In this document: piece after piece, positions 1 through 5,300 of the stretch
Numbering within the stretch: position 1 is the stretch's first letter
Layout of the letters: every line of letters begins with the position of its first letter
From: Deltaproteobacteria bacterium
GTDB taxonomy: Bacteria; Desulfobacterota; Desulfomonilia; UBA1062
Direction of reading: 5' to 3'
DNA length: 5,300 nt
Assembly (NCBI GenBank): GCA_016934135.1
Contig: JAFGTK010000226.1
Coordinates: 1-5,300 of the forward strand
The notes under the pieces: generated by a model
Told to the model about the DNA's origin: nothing
The model's input: only the letters and a program-made list of their open reading frames with translations
Database searches by the model: none
Made by a program: the position numbers and the translations under genes

Positions 1-345
1 AGGATTGCCTTTCTCCGGGAACACGCAGGGGACAGCTGGAACCATGAAGAGGCAAGCCTGGCCGAACTCGATGCCTTCATGGCCTCCACCCGTATTGCCG
101 GGGTGATAGACCGGGTAGCTACACCGCTCGTCCTTGTGAGCGCCTATGACGATCCTGCAGTGGAACGGGAAATGTTTGCAGAGGTTGTGTGTTCTGCCGG
201 GGACAATCCATGGATTGCAGCGTATGAAACCTGTGACGGCGGACACTTCGGTTTCAATATGGCATACGGCGGGGAATATATCGGCGGCATCATTCGCCTC
301 ATGATCAATCAGCAGGTGCTGGATACCTGGCAGGTGTATAAGTGA
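1..345 (+). CDS. alpha/beta hydrolase, C-terminal part (5' end outside window)
   Basis: The reading frame is open from the first base, so the gene begins upstream and only its last 114 residues are visible; the internal ATG at 79 is not a plausible start. Visible residues 40-52 (VATPLVLVSAYDDP) match the late beta strand of alpha/beta hydrolases that ends in the acid residue (Asp50 or Asp51). Residues 79-84 (CDGGHFGF) match the loop carrying the catalytic histidine, His82. The nucleophile elbow with its serine lies off the window. The pattern resembles the large YheT-like hydrolase group, whose members act on esters or lipids, but the substrate cannot be predicted from this fragment. The stop codon overlaps the GTG start of the cupin gene by 4 bases, so the two are probably cotranscribed and translationally coupled. 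Assignment to the fold is fairly secure; the subfamily is inferred. Confidence 0.8.
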   Translation, partial: RIAFLREHAGDSWNHEEASLAELDAFMASTRIAGVIDRVATPLVLVSAYDDPAVEREMFAEVVCSAGDNPWIAAYETCDGGHFGFNMAYGGEYIGGIIRLMINQQVLDTWQVYK

Positions 346-701
346 GTGATCAAAAAACAGCGGGAGTGTACCTGAAACACTCTTTGACAGGGTATCATGA
401 GGCTGTCAAAGGGATAGAGCAGAAGACGCTTGTATATGGCAAAAAAACTCTGATGGCAGAGTTCCTGCTGAAAAAAGGCAGTGTTCTTCCAAGACATTCC
501 CACCCGCACGAACAGGCCGGATACCTTATAAAGGGGCGGATCCGCCTCTCGATAGGAGATGAAGAATATGATTGTGAACCGGGCGACAGCTGGTGTATTC
601 CAGGCAATGTAGAGCATGCAGCGCATATCCTGGAAGACTCTGTCGCAGTGGAGGTTTTTTCCCCTGTAAGGCAGGAATATCTAAGTCCCAAGGACGAATA
701 A
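342..701 (+). CDS. small single-domain cupin protein
   Basis: This 119-residue protein is a single Cupin_2-type barrel. Motif 1 is visible at residues 46-65, beginning GSVLPRHSHPHEQ, with His52, His54 and Glu57/Gln58 as likely metal ligands. Motif 2 is at residues 81-92 (GDSWCIPGNVEH), with His92 as the last ligand. The HSHPHEQ form is common in small cupins such as KdgF-like proteins, but it also occurs in many sensors and enzymes of unknown substrate, so no reaction is assigned. No signal peptide is seen, so it should be cytosolic. The start is GTG within GTGA, overlapping the hydrolase stop by 4 bases, with a weak AGGTG ribosome site at 332-336. That arrangement implies translational coupling. 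The cvfB-like gene starts 3 bases after its stop. The fold and metal site are well supported; the function is unknown. Confidence 0.9.
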   Translation: MSDQKTAGVYLKHSLTGYHEAVKGIEQKTLVYGKKTLMAEFLLKKGSVLPRHSHPHEQAGYLIKGRIRLSIGDEEYDCEPGDSWCIPGNVEHAAHILEDSVAVEVFSPVRQEYLSPKDE

Positions 702-704
702 GGT

Positions 705-1538
705 ATGGCGGAAATTGGAAAGCTGAACAGCCTGCAGGTGGTCAAGGAACTGGAATTCGGGGTCTATCTCGATGGTAATGATCTGGGCGAGATACTGCTG
801 CCTGTCCGGTATGTGCCTGAAGGTGTTAAAACCGGCGACACTGTCGAGGTCTTTATCTTTCTCGACTCTGAAGACCGCATCATTGCGACAACACAGAGAC
901 CCTATGCCATGGTCGGTCAGTTTGCCCTGCTAAAGGTGGTTTCAACAGGCTCTGCCGGTGCATTTCTTGACTGGGGTCTGCCAAAGGATCTGCTGGTGCC
1001 TTTTCGTGAGCAGAAACAAAAAATGGAACAAGACAGGTCATATATAGTCTTTGTCTACCTTGACACTAAAAGCAACCGCATTGCCGCATCATCAAGAATA
1101 GACAAGTTTTTCGATAAGCACCCTGAAGGATTTAAGCCGGGCCAGGAGGTTTCGCTGCTGGTTTATGAACAGACCGATATCGGATACAAGGCTGTTATAA
1201 ACAATTCCAGCCAGGGTGTGCTGTATTCGAACGAGGTTTATCAGCCGCTGGGGATAGGGCAGCAGATAAAAGGGTTTATTAAAAAGGTAAGGGATGACGG
1301 AAAGATCGATCTCACGCTTAGTAAACCCGGATATGAAAAGATAGATGGCCTTTCTGAAAAAATCCTCGATGAACTGAGAAAGCAGGGTGGGTTTATTGCG
1401 GTTACGGATAAAAGTGCCCCTGAGATCATGTATGAGCTCTTTGGGATGAGCAAGAAGACCTATAAAAAGGCAGTAGGAGCTCTCTACAGGAAAAGGCTTG
1501 TTACTATTGAGCCTGACGGCATACGGCTCAATGAATGA
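705..1538 (+). CDS. cvfB: CvfB/YitL-family S1 RNA-binding protein
   Basis: This 277-residue protein has the length and architecture of CvfB (conserved virulence factor B, YitL in Bacillus). Three S1-like OB domains lie at about residues 1-65, 66-135 and 140-206, followed by a C-terminal winged helix at about 210-275. Recognisable stretches are GAFLDWGLPKDLLVPF (85-100) in the second domain, the third-domain segment ending IDLTLSKPGY (201-210), and the winged-helix run MSKKTYKKAVGALYRK (248-263). The family binds RNA and has been linked in staphylococci to virulence gene expression; elsewhere its role is poorly defined. The ATG start is preceded by AAGGA at 690-694, and the gene lies 3 bases after the cupin stop, so it is probably the last gene of a three-gene operon. 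No hairpin followed by a T run is seen after the stop. Family assignment is strong; the physiological role here is unknown. Confidence 0.93.
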   Translation: MAEIGKLNSLQVVKELEFGVYLDGNDLGEILLPVRYVPEGVKTGDTVEVFIFLDSEDRIIATTQRPYAMVGQFALLKVVSTGSAGAFLDWGLPKDLLVPFREQKQKMEQDRSYIVFVYLDTKSNRIAASSRIDKFFDKHPEGFKPGQEVSLLVYEQTDIGYKAVINNSSQGVLYSNEVYQPLGIGQQIKGFIKKVRDDGKIDLTLSKPGYEKIDGLSEKILDELRKQGGFIAVTDKSAPEIMYELFGMSKKTYKKAVGALYRKRLVTIEPDGIRLNE

Positions 1539-1615
1539 GTCTGATTACACCGGTGAGCACTTTAATGCAAGATAATGAAATTGCGAAAGAAAAAGAATAA
1601 ATCCCCGTTGTTTTG

Positions 1616-1672
1616 TGCAGGCAGCTGAATCGAAACCTTGTGTGAGCGGATTTCGGCCGCGATTACCCTGCA
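1616..1672 (+). other. nested inverted repeats, possible structured RNA or leader element
   Basis: TGCAGG (1616-1621) pairs with CCTGCA (1667-1672). Inside this, two mutually exclusive pairings are possible: AATCG (1628-1632) with CGATT (1660-1664), or CGAAACC (1631-1637) with GGATTTCG (1648-1655), the latter with one bulged A and a 10-base loop. The two inner stems share bases, so they would be alternative folds. No T run follows, so it is not a standard terminator. It matches no riboswitch class that I recognise. The pairing is seen in the sequence; any function is inference, and stems this short can arise by chance. Confidence 0.3.
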
Positions 1673-1710
1673 GCATGGAAAAAATGAATAGCAAGCTCGC
1701 TTCCTGATTC

Positions 1711-1720
1711 TGGTATAGAT
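1711..1720 (+). promoter_or_regulatory. weak extended -10-like promoter element
   Basis: TGGTATAGAT has the TG-N-TATA form of an extended -10 element, with TATAGA at 1714-1719 matching four of six consensus positions. The expected -35 position about 17 bases upstream (GCAAGC, near 1691) does not match TTGACA. The site would place transcription start near 1726, shortly before the dyad at 1748-1766, which suits a regulated promoter for the flavoprotein gene. The evidence is sequence similarity only. Confidence 0.25.
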
Positions 1721-1747
1721 GTATCTTTATCCTTGAGTGATCATGCA

Positions 1748-1766
1748 GTGCAATGTAATATTGCAC
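1748..1766. promoter_or_regulatory. 7-bp dyad next to the flavoprotein start (candidate operator or start-site hairpin)
   Basis: GTGCAAT (1748-1754) and ATTGCAC (1760-1766) are perfect inverted repeats separated by GTAAT. The dyad ends 2 bases before the preferred ATG at 1769 and covers the place where a ribosome binding site should be. A further copy of TGCAAT lies just inside the gene at 1775-1780. It could be an operator for a dimeric repressor, or an RNA hairpin that limits access to the start codon. The symmetry is seen directly; the role is inferred. Confidence 0.4.
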
Positions 1767-1768
1767 AT

Positions 1769-2416
1769 ATGAAATGCAATGTCGTTGCTATAACAGGCAG
1801 CCCGGTAAAAAACGGAAATACACAGGCCTTTGTTCGGCACATATTGAGTGAGGCCTCGAAAAGGGGTGCAAGGACAGAGGCAATCCATCTCTATAACCAT
1901 ACACTCAGGGAATGCACTCACTGCAACTTCTGCCTCAGCTCTCAGGCCCCGGGCAGGTACTGCTCCATTAAGGATGATGCCCAGGCAATATTCGAGAAGG
2001 TGGAAGAAGCCGACATCATTGTCCTGGCAAGTCCTGTGTATTTCATGCGTACAAGCGCATCCATGGCGTGCCTGATAGACAGGCTGCGTGTATTCATGTA
2101 CGGCAATATCACAGGCGGGGCTCTGAAGAACAAGATCGGGGTTTCAGCAGCTGTTTCCTGGTTGCGCAATGCCGGGCTCGAAACAACACACCTCAGTCAC
2201 ATACTCGCATTCATGACTCTGGAGATCATCCCGGTCAGCACGCACACTTCCATAAGCCCGCTTGGGGCCTCTGCTGTTTCCAGCACAGGGGGGACAGGTG
2301 TCTTTGATCCCGATATCCGCCTCGGTGTGGAGAACGACGAACCCGGGCTTGCCTCTGCAGCCGCAGTCATGGAACGGGCCATGGGACTTGCAGGATTGAT
2401 CAGGGGAACACCGTGA
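1769..2416 (+). CDS. iron-sulfur flavoprotein / NADPH-dependent FMN reductase family
   Basis: The 215-residue product has the flavodoxin-like fold of the NADPH-dependent FMN reductase and Isf group. The phosphate-binding loop for FMN is at residues 10-18 (GSPVKNGNT). A compact cysteine cluster at 49-65 (Cys49, Cys52, Cys55, Cys65, then SIKDD) matches the Isf pattern for a [4Fe-4S] cluster, although the last gap of nine residues is longer than the usual four to seven. The strand IIVLASPVYF is followed by the expected helix. Family members shuttle electrons or reduce quinones and other acceptors in the cytosol, mainly in anaerobes; the partner here is unknown. I chose ATG 1769 because the fold begins at once with NVVAITGSP. 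In-frame TTG 1733 and GTG 1748 would add 12 or 7 residues that do not look conserved. None of the three starts has a good ribosome site. The stop overlaps the racemase start by 4 bases. Confidence 0.85.
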   Translation: MKCNVVAITGSPVKNGNTQAFVRHILSEASKRGARTEAIHLYNHTLRECTHCNFCLSSQAPGRYCSIKDDAQAIFEKVEEADIIVLASPVYFMRTSASMACLIDRLRVFMYGNITGGALKNKIGVSAAVSWLRNAGLETTHLSHILAFMTLEIIPVSTHTSISPLGASAVSSTGGTGVFDPDIRLGVENDEPGLASAAAVMERAMGLAGLIRGTP

Positions 2417-3120
2417 AAAAGATAGGCATCCTTGGCGGGCTGGGCCCGGAATCCACCTATGACTACTACAGGGGGATCATCAGGGCTGTACAGGAAGACC
2501 ACCCAGAGCAGGCTTATCCCGAGATCATTATTTTCAGCGCGGATCTAAACGGCTTTATGCGGCTCATTGAAAGAGGAAACCTCGCTTCTGTCAAGGATTT
2601 CCTTGTAGAAAAGATCTCTGTCCTTGCGCGAGCCGGAGCAGACTTTGCGGCCATTGCATCTAATACCCCCCACGTGGTCTTCAACGAGGTGCGCGAGAAA
2701 TCCCCGATTCCGGTTTTGAGCATAGTTGAAGAGACCTGCAGAGAGGCATTTCGAAGGGGGCTGAAGAAGATAGGGCTCCTGGGGACCAGGTTCACAATGG
2801 AACAGGACTTTTACATCAGACCTTTTGCAGATAACAATATGACAGTCGTGGTGCCGGACCGGGCTGACCGCATCCTTGTCCAAGAGCGGCTGTTTTCGGA
2901 GATCGAGCTGGGGATAATAAAGGATACAACACGCCACGAACTCCTGGGGATCGTGAAGAGGATGATCGAAAGGCATGGCATCGATTCCGTGATCCTGGGA
3001 TGTACGGAACTGCCGTTGATCCTTACGAAGGATGAATTCGGGATAATGTTTTTGAATACTTCGGCGATCCATATCAGAAGTATTGTGAACTATGCCTTGA
3101 TGTCTGAGAGCAGGGTGTAG
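2413..3120 (+). CDS. aspartate/glutamate racemase family protein
   Basis: This 235-residue protein matches the Asp/Glu racemase family in length and motifs. It opens with KKIGILGGLGPESTYDYY (residues 2-19), has the first active-site segment IASNTPH at 81-87, and the second segment ILGCTELPLIL at 194-204 with Cys197. Two-cysteine aspartate racemases use a cysteine directly before the NT pair of the first segment. Here that place is Ser83, so only one catalytic cysteine remains. One-cysteine members such as E. coli YgeA have threonine there and are reported to prefer the L substrates, so a similar activity is plausible but unproven. The start is GTG, overlapping the flavoprotein stop as GTGA, with a good AGGGGA ribosome site at 2402-2407, indicating translational coupling. 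No signal peptide is present, so it should be cytosolic. The amidase gene follows after 35 bases. Family confidence is high; the substrate is uncertain. Confidence 0.9.
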   Translation: MKKIGILGGLGPESTYDYYRGIIRAVQEDHPEQAYPEIIIFSADLNGFMRLIERGNLASVKDFLVEKISVLARAGADFAAIASNTPHVVFNEVREKSPIPVLSIVEETCREAFRRGLKKIGLLGTRFTMEQDFYIRPFADNNMTVVVPDRADRILVQERLFSEIELGIIKDTTRHELLGIVKRMIERHGIDSVILGCTELPLILTKDEFGIMFLNTSAIHIRSIVNYALMSESRV

Positions 3121-3155
3121 TGTATTTGATCAGTGAAAAGGGGGGATGAAGAATC

Positions 3156-4756
3156 ATGAACCGAACAAGGACGGGGAAAACAGGTTTTGCATTTCTGTGC
3201 GCAGGTATCATTCTATGCTGCCTCATCGCAAGTATAAACATTGCTTCAGCAGCGGTTGAGACAGAGCCCAAGGAACAGGGGTTACACCAGGAGCTGGTAT
3301 ATCTGCCGGCATACCGGCTTGCCGGCATGATCAAATCCGGAGAGATTACTTCTGTCCAGGCACTGGAGGTCTATCTTGATCAGATCTCAAGGCATAATGA
3401 AAAGATCAATGCCATTGTGACATTGGATATTGAAGGTGCGAGGCTGCGGGCACGGCAGGCGGACGAAGCCCTTGCCAGGGGCGAGGTCTGGGGACCGCTT
3501 CATGGGGTGCCAGTTACCATCAAGGACAATTATGCCACCAAAGGGCTGCTCACCACGGTAGGATACCCGGGGCTTGCAGAGTATGTCCCTGATTTCGATG
3601 CAACGGTTGTAGCAAGGGTAAGACAGGCAGGCGCAGTAATCATAGGCAAGACCAATCTTCCGCAGATGGCGATGGATTATCAGACATACAACCCGGTATT
3701 CGGAATCACGAACAATCCATGGGATCTGAGCCGGACCCCGGGAGGGAGTACGGGAGGCGGGGCCGCTGCTGTTGCTTCTTTTATGTCAGCCCTGTCTTTC
3801 GGGAATGATATCGGGGGATCGATCCGCATCCCTTCGCACTTCTGCGGGATATACGGCATCAAACCCACGGAGAATCTGGTTTCAAAGTATGGTCTTAACC
3901 CCGGGTTCCCAAAAGGCGAGTACCGCAGTGTGCGCCATCTGGTTTCCTGCGGCCCGCTTGCAAGATCTATCGAGGACCTGAAGCTCTGTCTGAAAGTGAT
4001 CGCAGGGCCGGACAGGAAAGATGAGGATGTCCCGGATATCCCTATGCTTGAACCACAGAAGCGGGAACTGGGATCGTTGCGCATTGCCTGGATGGACGAC
4101 TTCGGCGGTATCCCTGTTTCACAGGATACGCGCAATGCATTAAAAAGTTTTCCGAGAGCCTTGCAGACAAAGGATGCACGATAGAGCGCACAGAACCGGA
4201 TGATTTCAATCCCGAGGAGATCTGGGACACCTATGGCCGGATCATGGATATGGAACTTGGTGTATATACACCATCCTGGGCACGGTTTGTAAGCTTCCTG
4301 TTCGGAGGTTCGTACAGGAAGGAGGTTCCTTTTCTGAGGCTGGTTTTCCCCATAAAATACGAAAAGTACATGACAGCCCTTACCAGGAGGGACAGCCAGG
4401 TCGCTTCCCTGGAGGGGTTCCTTGCCGAGTGGGATGTATGGCTGTGTCCGGTGACCACAACGCCTGCCTACAGGCATATAAAGCCTGATAGGTACTTTGG
4501 GCCGTATCCGTTGTACGATGATCCCATCATGGTGGATGAAGAGCCGGTCAACTATCTCATGGCGAACGGTGCATATACGACTGTCTTCAATCTTACCGGG
4601 AGCCCGGTTGTGGTTATCCCCATCGGATATACCGCGCAGGGGCTTCCCATAGGGGTTCAGATCGTGGGCAAACGCTGGCACGATATGGAACTGCTCGAGA
4701 TCGCCGGACTGCTTGACAAGGTCGCTTGCGCATACAAAAGACCCCCGGGGTACTGA
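3156..4756 (+). pseudogene. exported amidase (amidase-signature family), interrupted by a -1 frameshift
   Basis: The gene starts at ATG 3156 behind AGGGGGGA (3139-3146). Residues 1-32 form a Sec signal peptide with a basic start, a hydrophobic core FAFLCAGIILCCLIAS and a likely cut after ASA, so the product should be periplasmic or extracellular. The mature part is an amidase-signature enzyme that would hydrolyse a carboxamide to acid and ammonia. Catalytic Lys123 lies in PVTIKDN, the cis-Ser is Ser198 in GGSTGG, and the nucleophile is Ser222 in NDIGGSIR; the two serines are 24 residues apart as in the family. The first frame stops at 4182-4184. The homologous sequence continues in the next frame from about 4142 to the TGA at 4754-4756, including FNLTGSPVVVIPIG and GLPIGVQIVG. 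Joined, it gives about 533 residues, a normal full length. The cause may be sequencing error, recent mutation or, less likely, programmed frameshifting. The substrate is unknown. Confidence 0.88.
4142..4147 (+). other. frameshift site in the amidase gene (A5 run)
   Basis: The frame changes at TTAAAAAGTTTTCC. Reading TTA AAA AGT gives LKS and soon a stop. One additional A in the run would give TTA AAA AAG TTT TCC, coding LKKFSESLADKG and continuing smoothly into the conserved C-terminal half. A ribosome slipping back one base on the AAA codon would give the same protein. The full slippery heptamer seen in dnaX (A AAA AAG) is not present, nor is a close upstream Shine-Dalgarno-like stimulator. 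A single-base loss in a homopolymer is the simplest reading. Confidence 0.8.
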
Positions 4757-4793
4757 GCATGCGTTATGATTTCATTGTGAACCAATGCAGGGA

Positions 4794-4808
4794 CTGTTCC
4801 CCGAACAG
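4794..4808. promoter_or_regulatory. inverted repeat CTGTTC-CCC-GAACAG
   Basis: CTGTTC (4794-4799) and GAACAG (4803-4808) are perfect inverted repeats around CCC. Without a following T run it is more likely an operator or chance hairpin than a terminator. It resembles a LexA box (CTGT...ACAG) but has 7 rather than 8 bases between the half-sites. The symmetry is seen directly; a role is inferred. Confidence 0.35.
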
Positions 4809-4820
4809 ACCGATTCATAC

Positions 4821-4836
4821 AGGAACAAAGGTTCTT
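4821..4836. promoter_or_regulatory. inverted repeat GAAC-AAAG-GTTC
   Basis: GAAC (4823-4826) and GTTC (4831-4834) pair around AAAG, and flanking bases add one G-T and one A-T pair. The GAAC-N4-GTTC layout is that of the Gram-positive type LexA core, and the half-sites are the same as in the repeat at 4794-4808. A four-base arm is short, so a regulatory role is only a possibility. Confidence 0.3.
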
Positions 4837-4882
4837 ATATGGCTGGGATAAATATGTATAAGAATAAGAAGGAGATTCTTTC

Positions 4883-5299
4883 ATGAAATCATACCGCAAG
4901 GAGCTCTGGTTCAATACGAAGAACAGGGTCGAGTTCATCAATATCACCCCGGATGTGCAGCAGTGCATAACCGAAAGCGGTGTGAGCGAAGGTCTGGTGT
5001 TGGTAAACGCCATGCACATCACGGCGAGCGTTTTCATCAACGACGACGAATCAGGCCTGCACCACGATTACAAGGAATGGCTGGAAAAGCTGGCCCCTCA
5101 CGAGCCGGTCTCCCAGTATCGCCACAATGTGGGCGAGGACAATGCAGACGGCCACATGAAGCGTCAGATCATGGGCAGGGAGGTGGTGGTTGCCATAACG
5201 CTCGGCAGGCTCGACTTTGGCCCCTGGGAGCAGATCTTCTACGGCGAATTCGACGGCAGGCGCAGGAAGAGGGTGCTGGTCAAGATAATCGGGGAATAA
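4883..5299 (+). CDS. YjbQ/UPF0047 family protein (putative secondary thiamine-phosphate synthase)
   Basis: The 138-residue product covers the whole YjbQ/UPF0047 family length. Family hallmarks are HITASVFIND (45-54), the segment GEDNADGHMKRQ (84-95) with Glu85, Asp86, Asn87, Asp89 and His91, then GRLDFGPWEQIFYGEFDG (108-125) and a basic end, RRRKRVLVKII. Members form small, compact trimers in the cytosol. A weak thiamine-phosphate synthase activity has been linked to the family, which is why databases use that name, but the true role is unsettled. No thiamine genes are visible nearby. The ATG has an excellent ribosome site, AAGGAG at 4869-4874, eight bases upstream. The 126-base spacer with inverted repeats suggests its own promoter. 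The stop codon ends one base before the window edge. Family identification is very secure. Confidence 0.95.
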   Translation: MKSYRKELWFNTKNRVEFINITPDVQQCITESGVSEGLVLVNAMHITASVFINDDESGLHHDYKEWLEKLAPHEPVSQYRHNVGEDNADGHMKRQIMGREVVVAITLGRLDFGPWEQIFYGEFDGRRRKRVLVKIIGE

Positions 5300-5300
5300 A

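Larger units (their letters stand above)
1539..1768. other. non-coding spacer between operons
   Basis: No protein in any frame looks real here. The longest open frame, on the - strand at 1545-1766, has no family resemblance. The stretch contains an A-rich part (1573-1602), nested inverted repeats between 1616 and 1672, a weak promoter-like site at 1711-1720 and a dyad at 1748-1766. I see no strong rho-independent terminator for the upstream gene. The spacer probably separates two transcription units and carries the promoter and regulatory region of the flavoprotein gene. Confidence 0.6.
4757..4882. other. spacer upstream of the YjbQ-family gene
   Basis: This spacer holds two short inverted repeats built on GAAC/GTTC, a weak extended -10-like sequence TGGGATAAAT at 4844-4853 with no clear -35 partner, and the strong ribosome site AAGGAG at 4869-4874. 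A 30-codon open frame at 4759-4851 is discussed under findings. No T run follows either hairpin, so no standard terminator for the amidase gene is evident. Confidence 0.5.

Noticed and set aside
1625..1645. tRNA-like GGTTTCGATTC on the - strand
   Set aside because: The flanking bases do not form the T stem or an acceptor stem, and no anticodon arm is present.
343..1743. Ten-base repeat TGAGTGATCA at 343-352 and 1734-1743, each beside a possible start
   Set aside because: Two copies of ten bases in unrelated contexts are likely chance. The second sits at a TTG with no ribosome site that I do not favour as a start.
1545..1766. 73-codon frame on the - strand in the spacer
   Set aside because: There is no ribosome site and no family resemblance, and it overlaps the dyad and promoter region.
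2545..3072. Open frame of 175 codons on the - strand within the racemase gene
   Set aside because: It is antisense to a strongly conserved gene and its translation is rich in His, Arg and Pro with no family resemblance.
4142..4148. Programmed -1 frameshifting in the amidase
   Set aside because: The full slippery heptamer is absent, no close stimulator is seen, and I know of no amidase of this family made this way. A lost A is simpler, though slippage is not excluded.
3680..4681. Long open frame of 333 codons on the - strand across the amidase
   Set aside because: It lies opposite a clearly conserved amidase, has no recognisable motif, and reads through both halves of the frameshifted gene only as an antisense shadow.
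4794..4808. Rho-independent terminator after the amidase
   Set aside because: The hairpin is short and is followed by ACCGATTCAT rather than a T run.

Overview
The window carries seven protein-coding genes, all on the + strand, in three blocks. There is no RNA gene, insertion sequence, CRISPR array or phage gene that I can support. The tight packing (4-base GTGA overlaps at two junctions), Shine-Dalgarno sites, a Sec signal peptide and an iron-sulfur flavoprotein suit a bacterium with moderate GC content. The flavoprotein family is most common in anaerobes, so a strict or facultative anaerobe (for example a Desulfobacterota- or Nitrospirota-like lineage) is a reasonable guess. The lineage cannot be proved from this sequence.

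Block 1 (1-1538) is a compact operon. It holds the C-terminal end of an alpha/beta hydrolase cut by the window edge, a small single-domain cupin that overlaps it by 4 bases, and a CvfB/YitL-type RNA-binding protein with three S1-like domains and a winged helix, 3 bases further on. A non-coding stretch of about 230 bases follows (1539-1768). It contains nested inverted repeats and, directly before the next gene, a clean 7-bp dyad, but no convincing terminator.

Block 2 (1769-4756) holds an NADPH-dependent FMN reductase-like iron-sulfur flavoprotein, an aspartate/glutamate racemase-family protein coupled to it by a GTGA overlap, and an exported amidase of the amidase-signature family 35 bases downstream. 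The racemase has serine where two-cysteine racemases have their first catalytic cysteine, but keeps the second. The amidase is split by a -1 frameshift at an A run near 4142-4146. Restoring one A gives a complete protein of 533 residues with an intact Lys-Ser-Ser triad, so this is either a sequencing or assembly error or a recent mutation. The block looks like a small amide or amino-acid metabolism unit, but the substrate cannot be read from the sequence.

Block 3 (4757-5299) is a 126-base spacer with clustered GAAC/GTTC inverted repeats, followed by a strongly conserved YjbQ/UPF0047 family gene with a very good ribosome binding site.

Nothing here amounts to a wholly new system. The most useful second looks are the broken amidase, the dyad at the flavoprotein start, and the linkage of flavoprotein, one-cysteine racemase and exported amidase.
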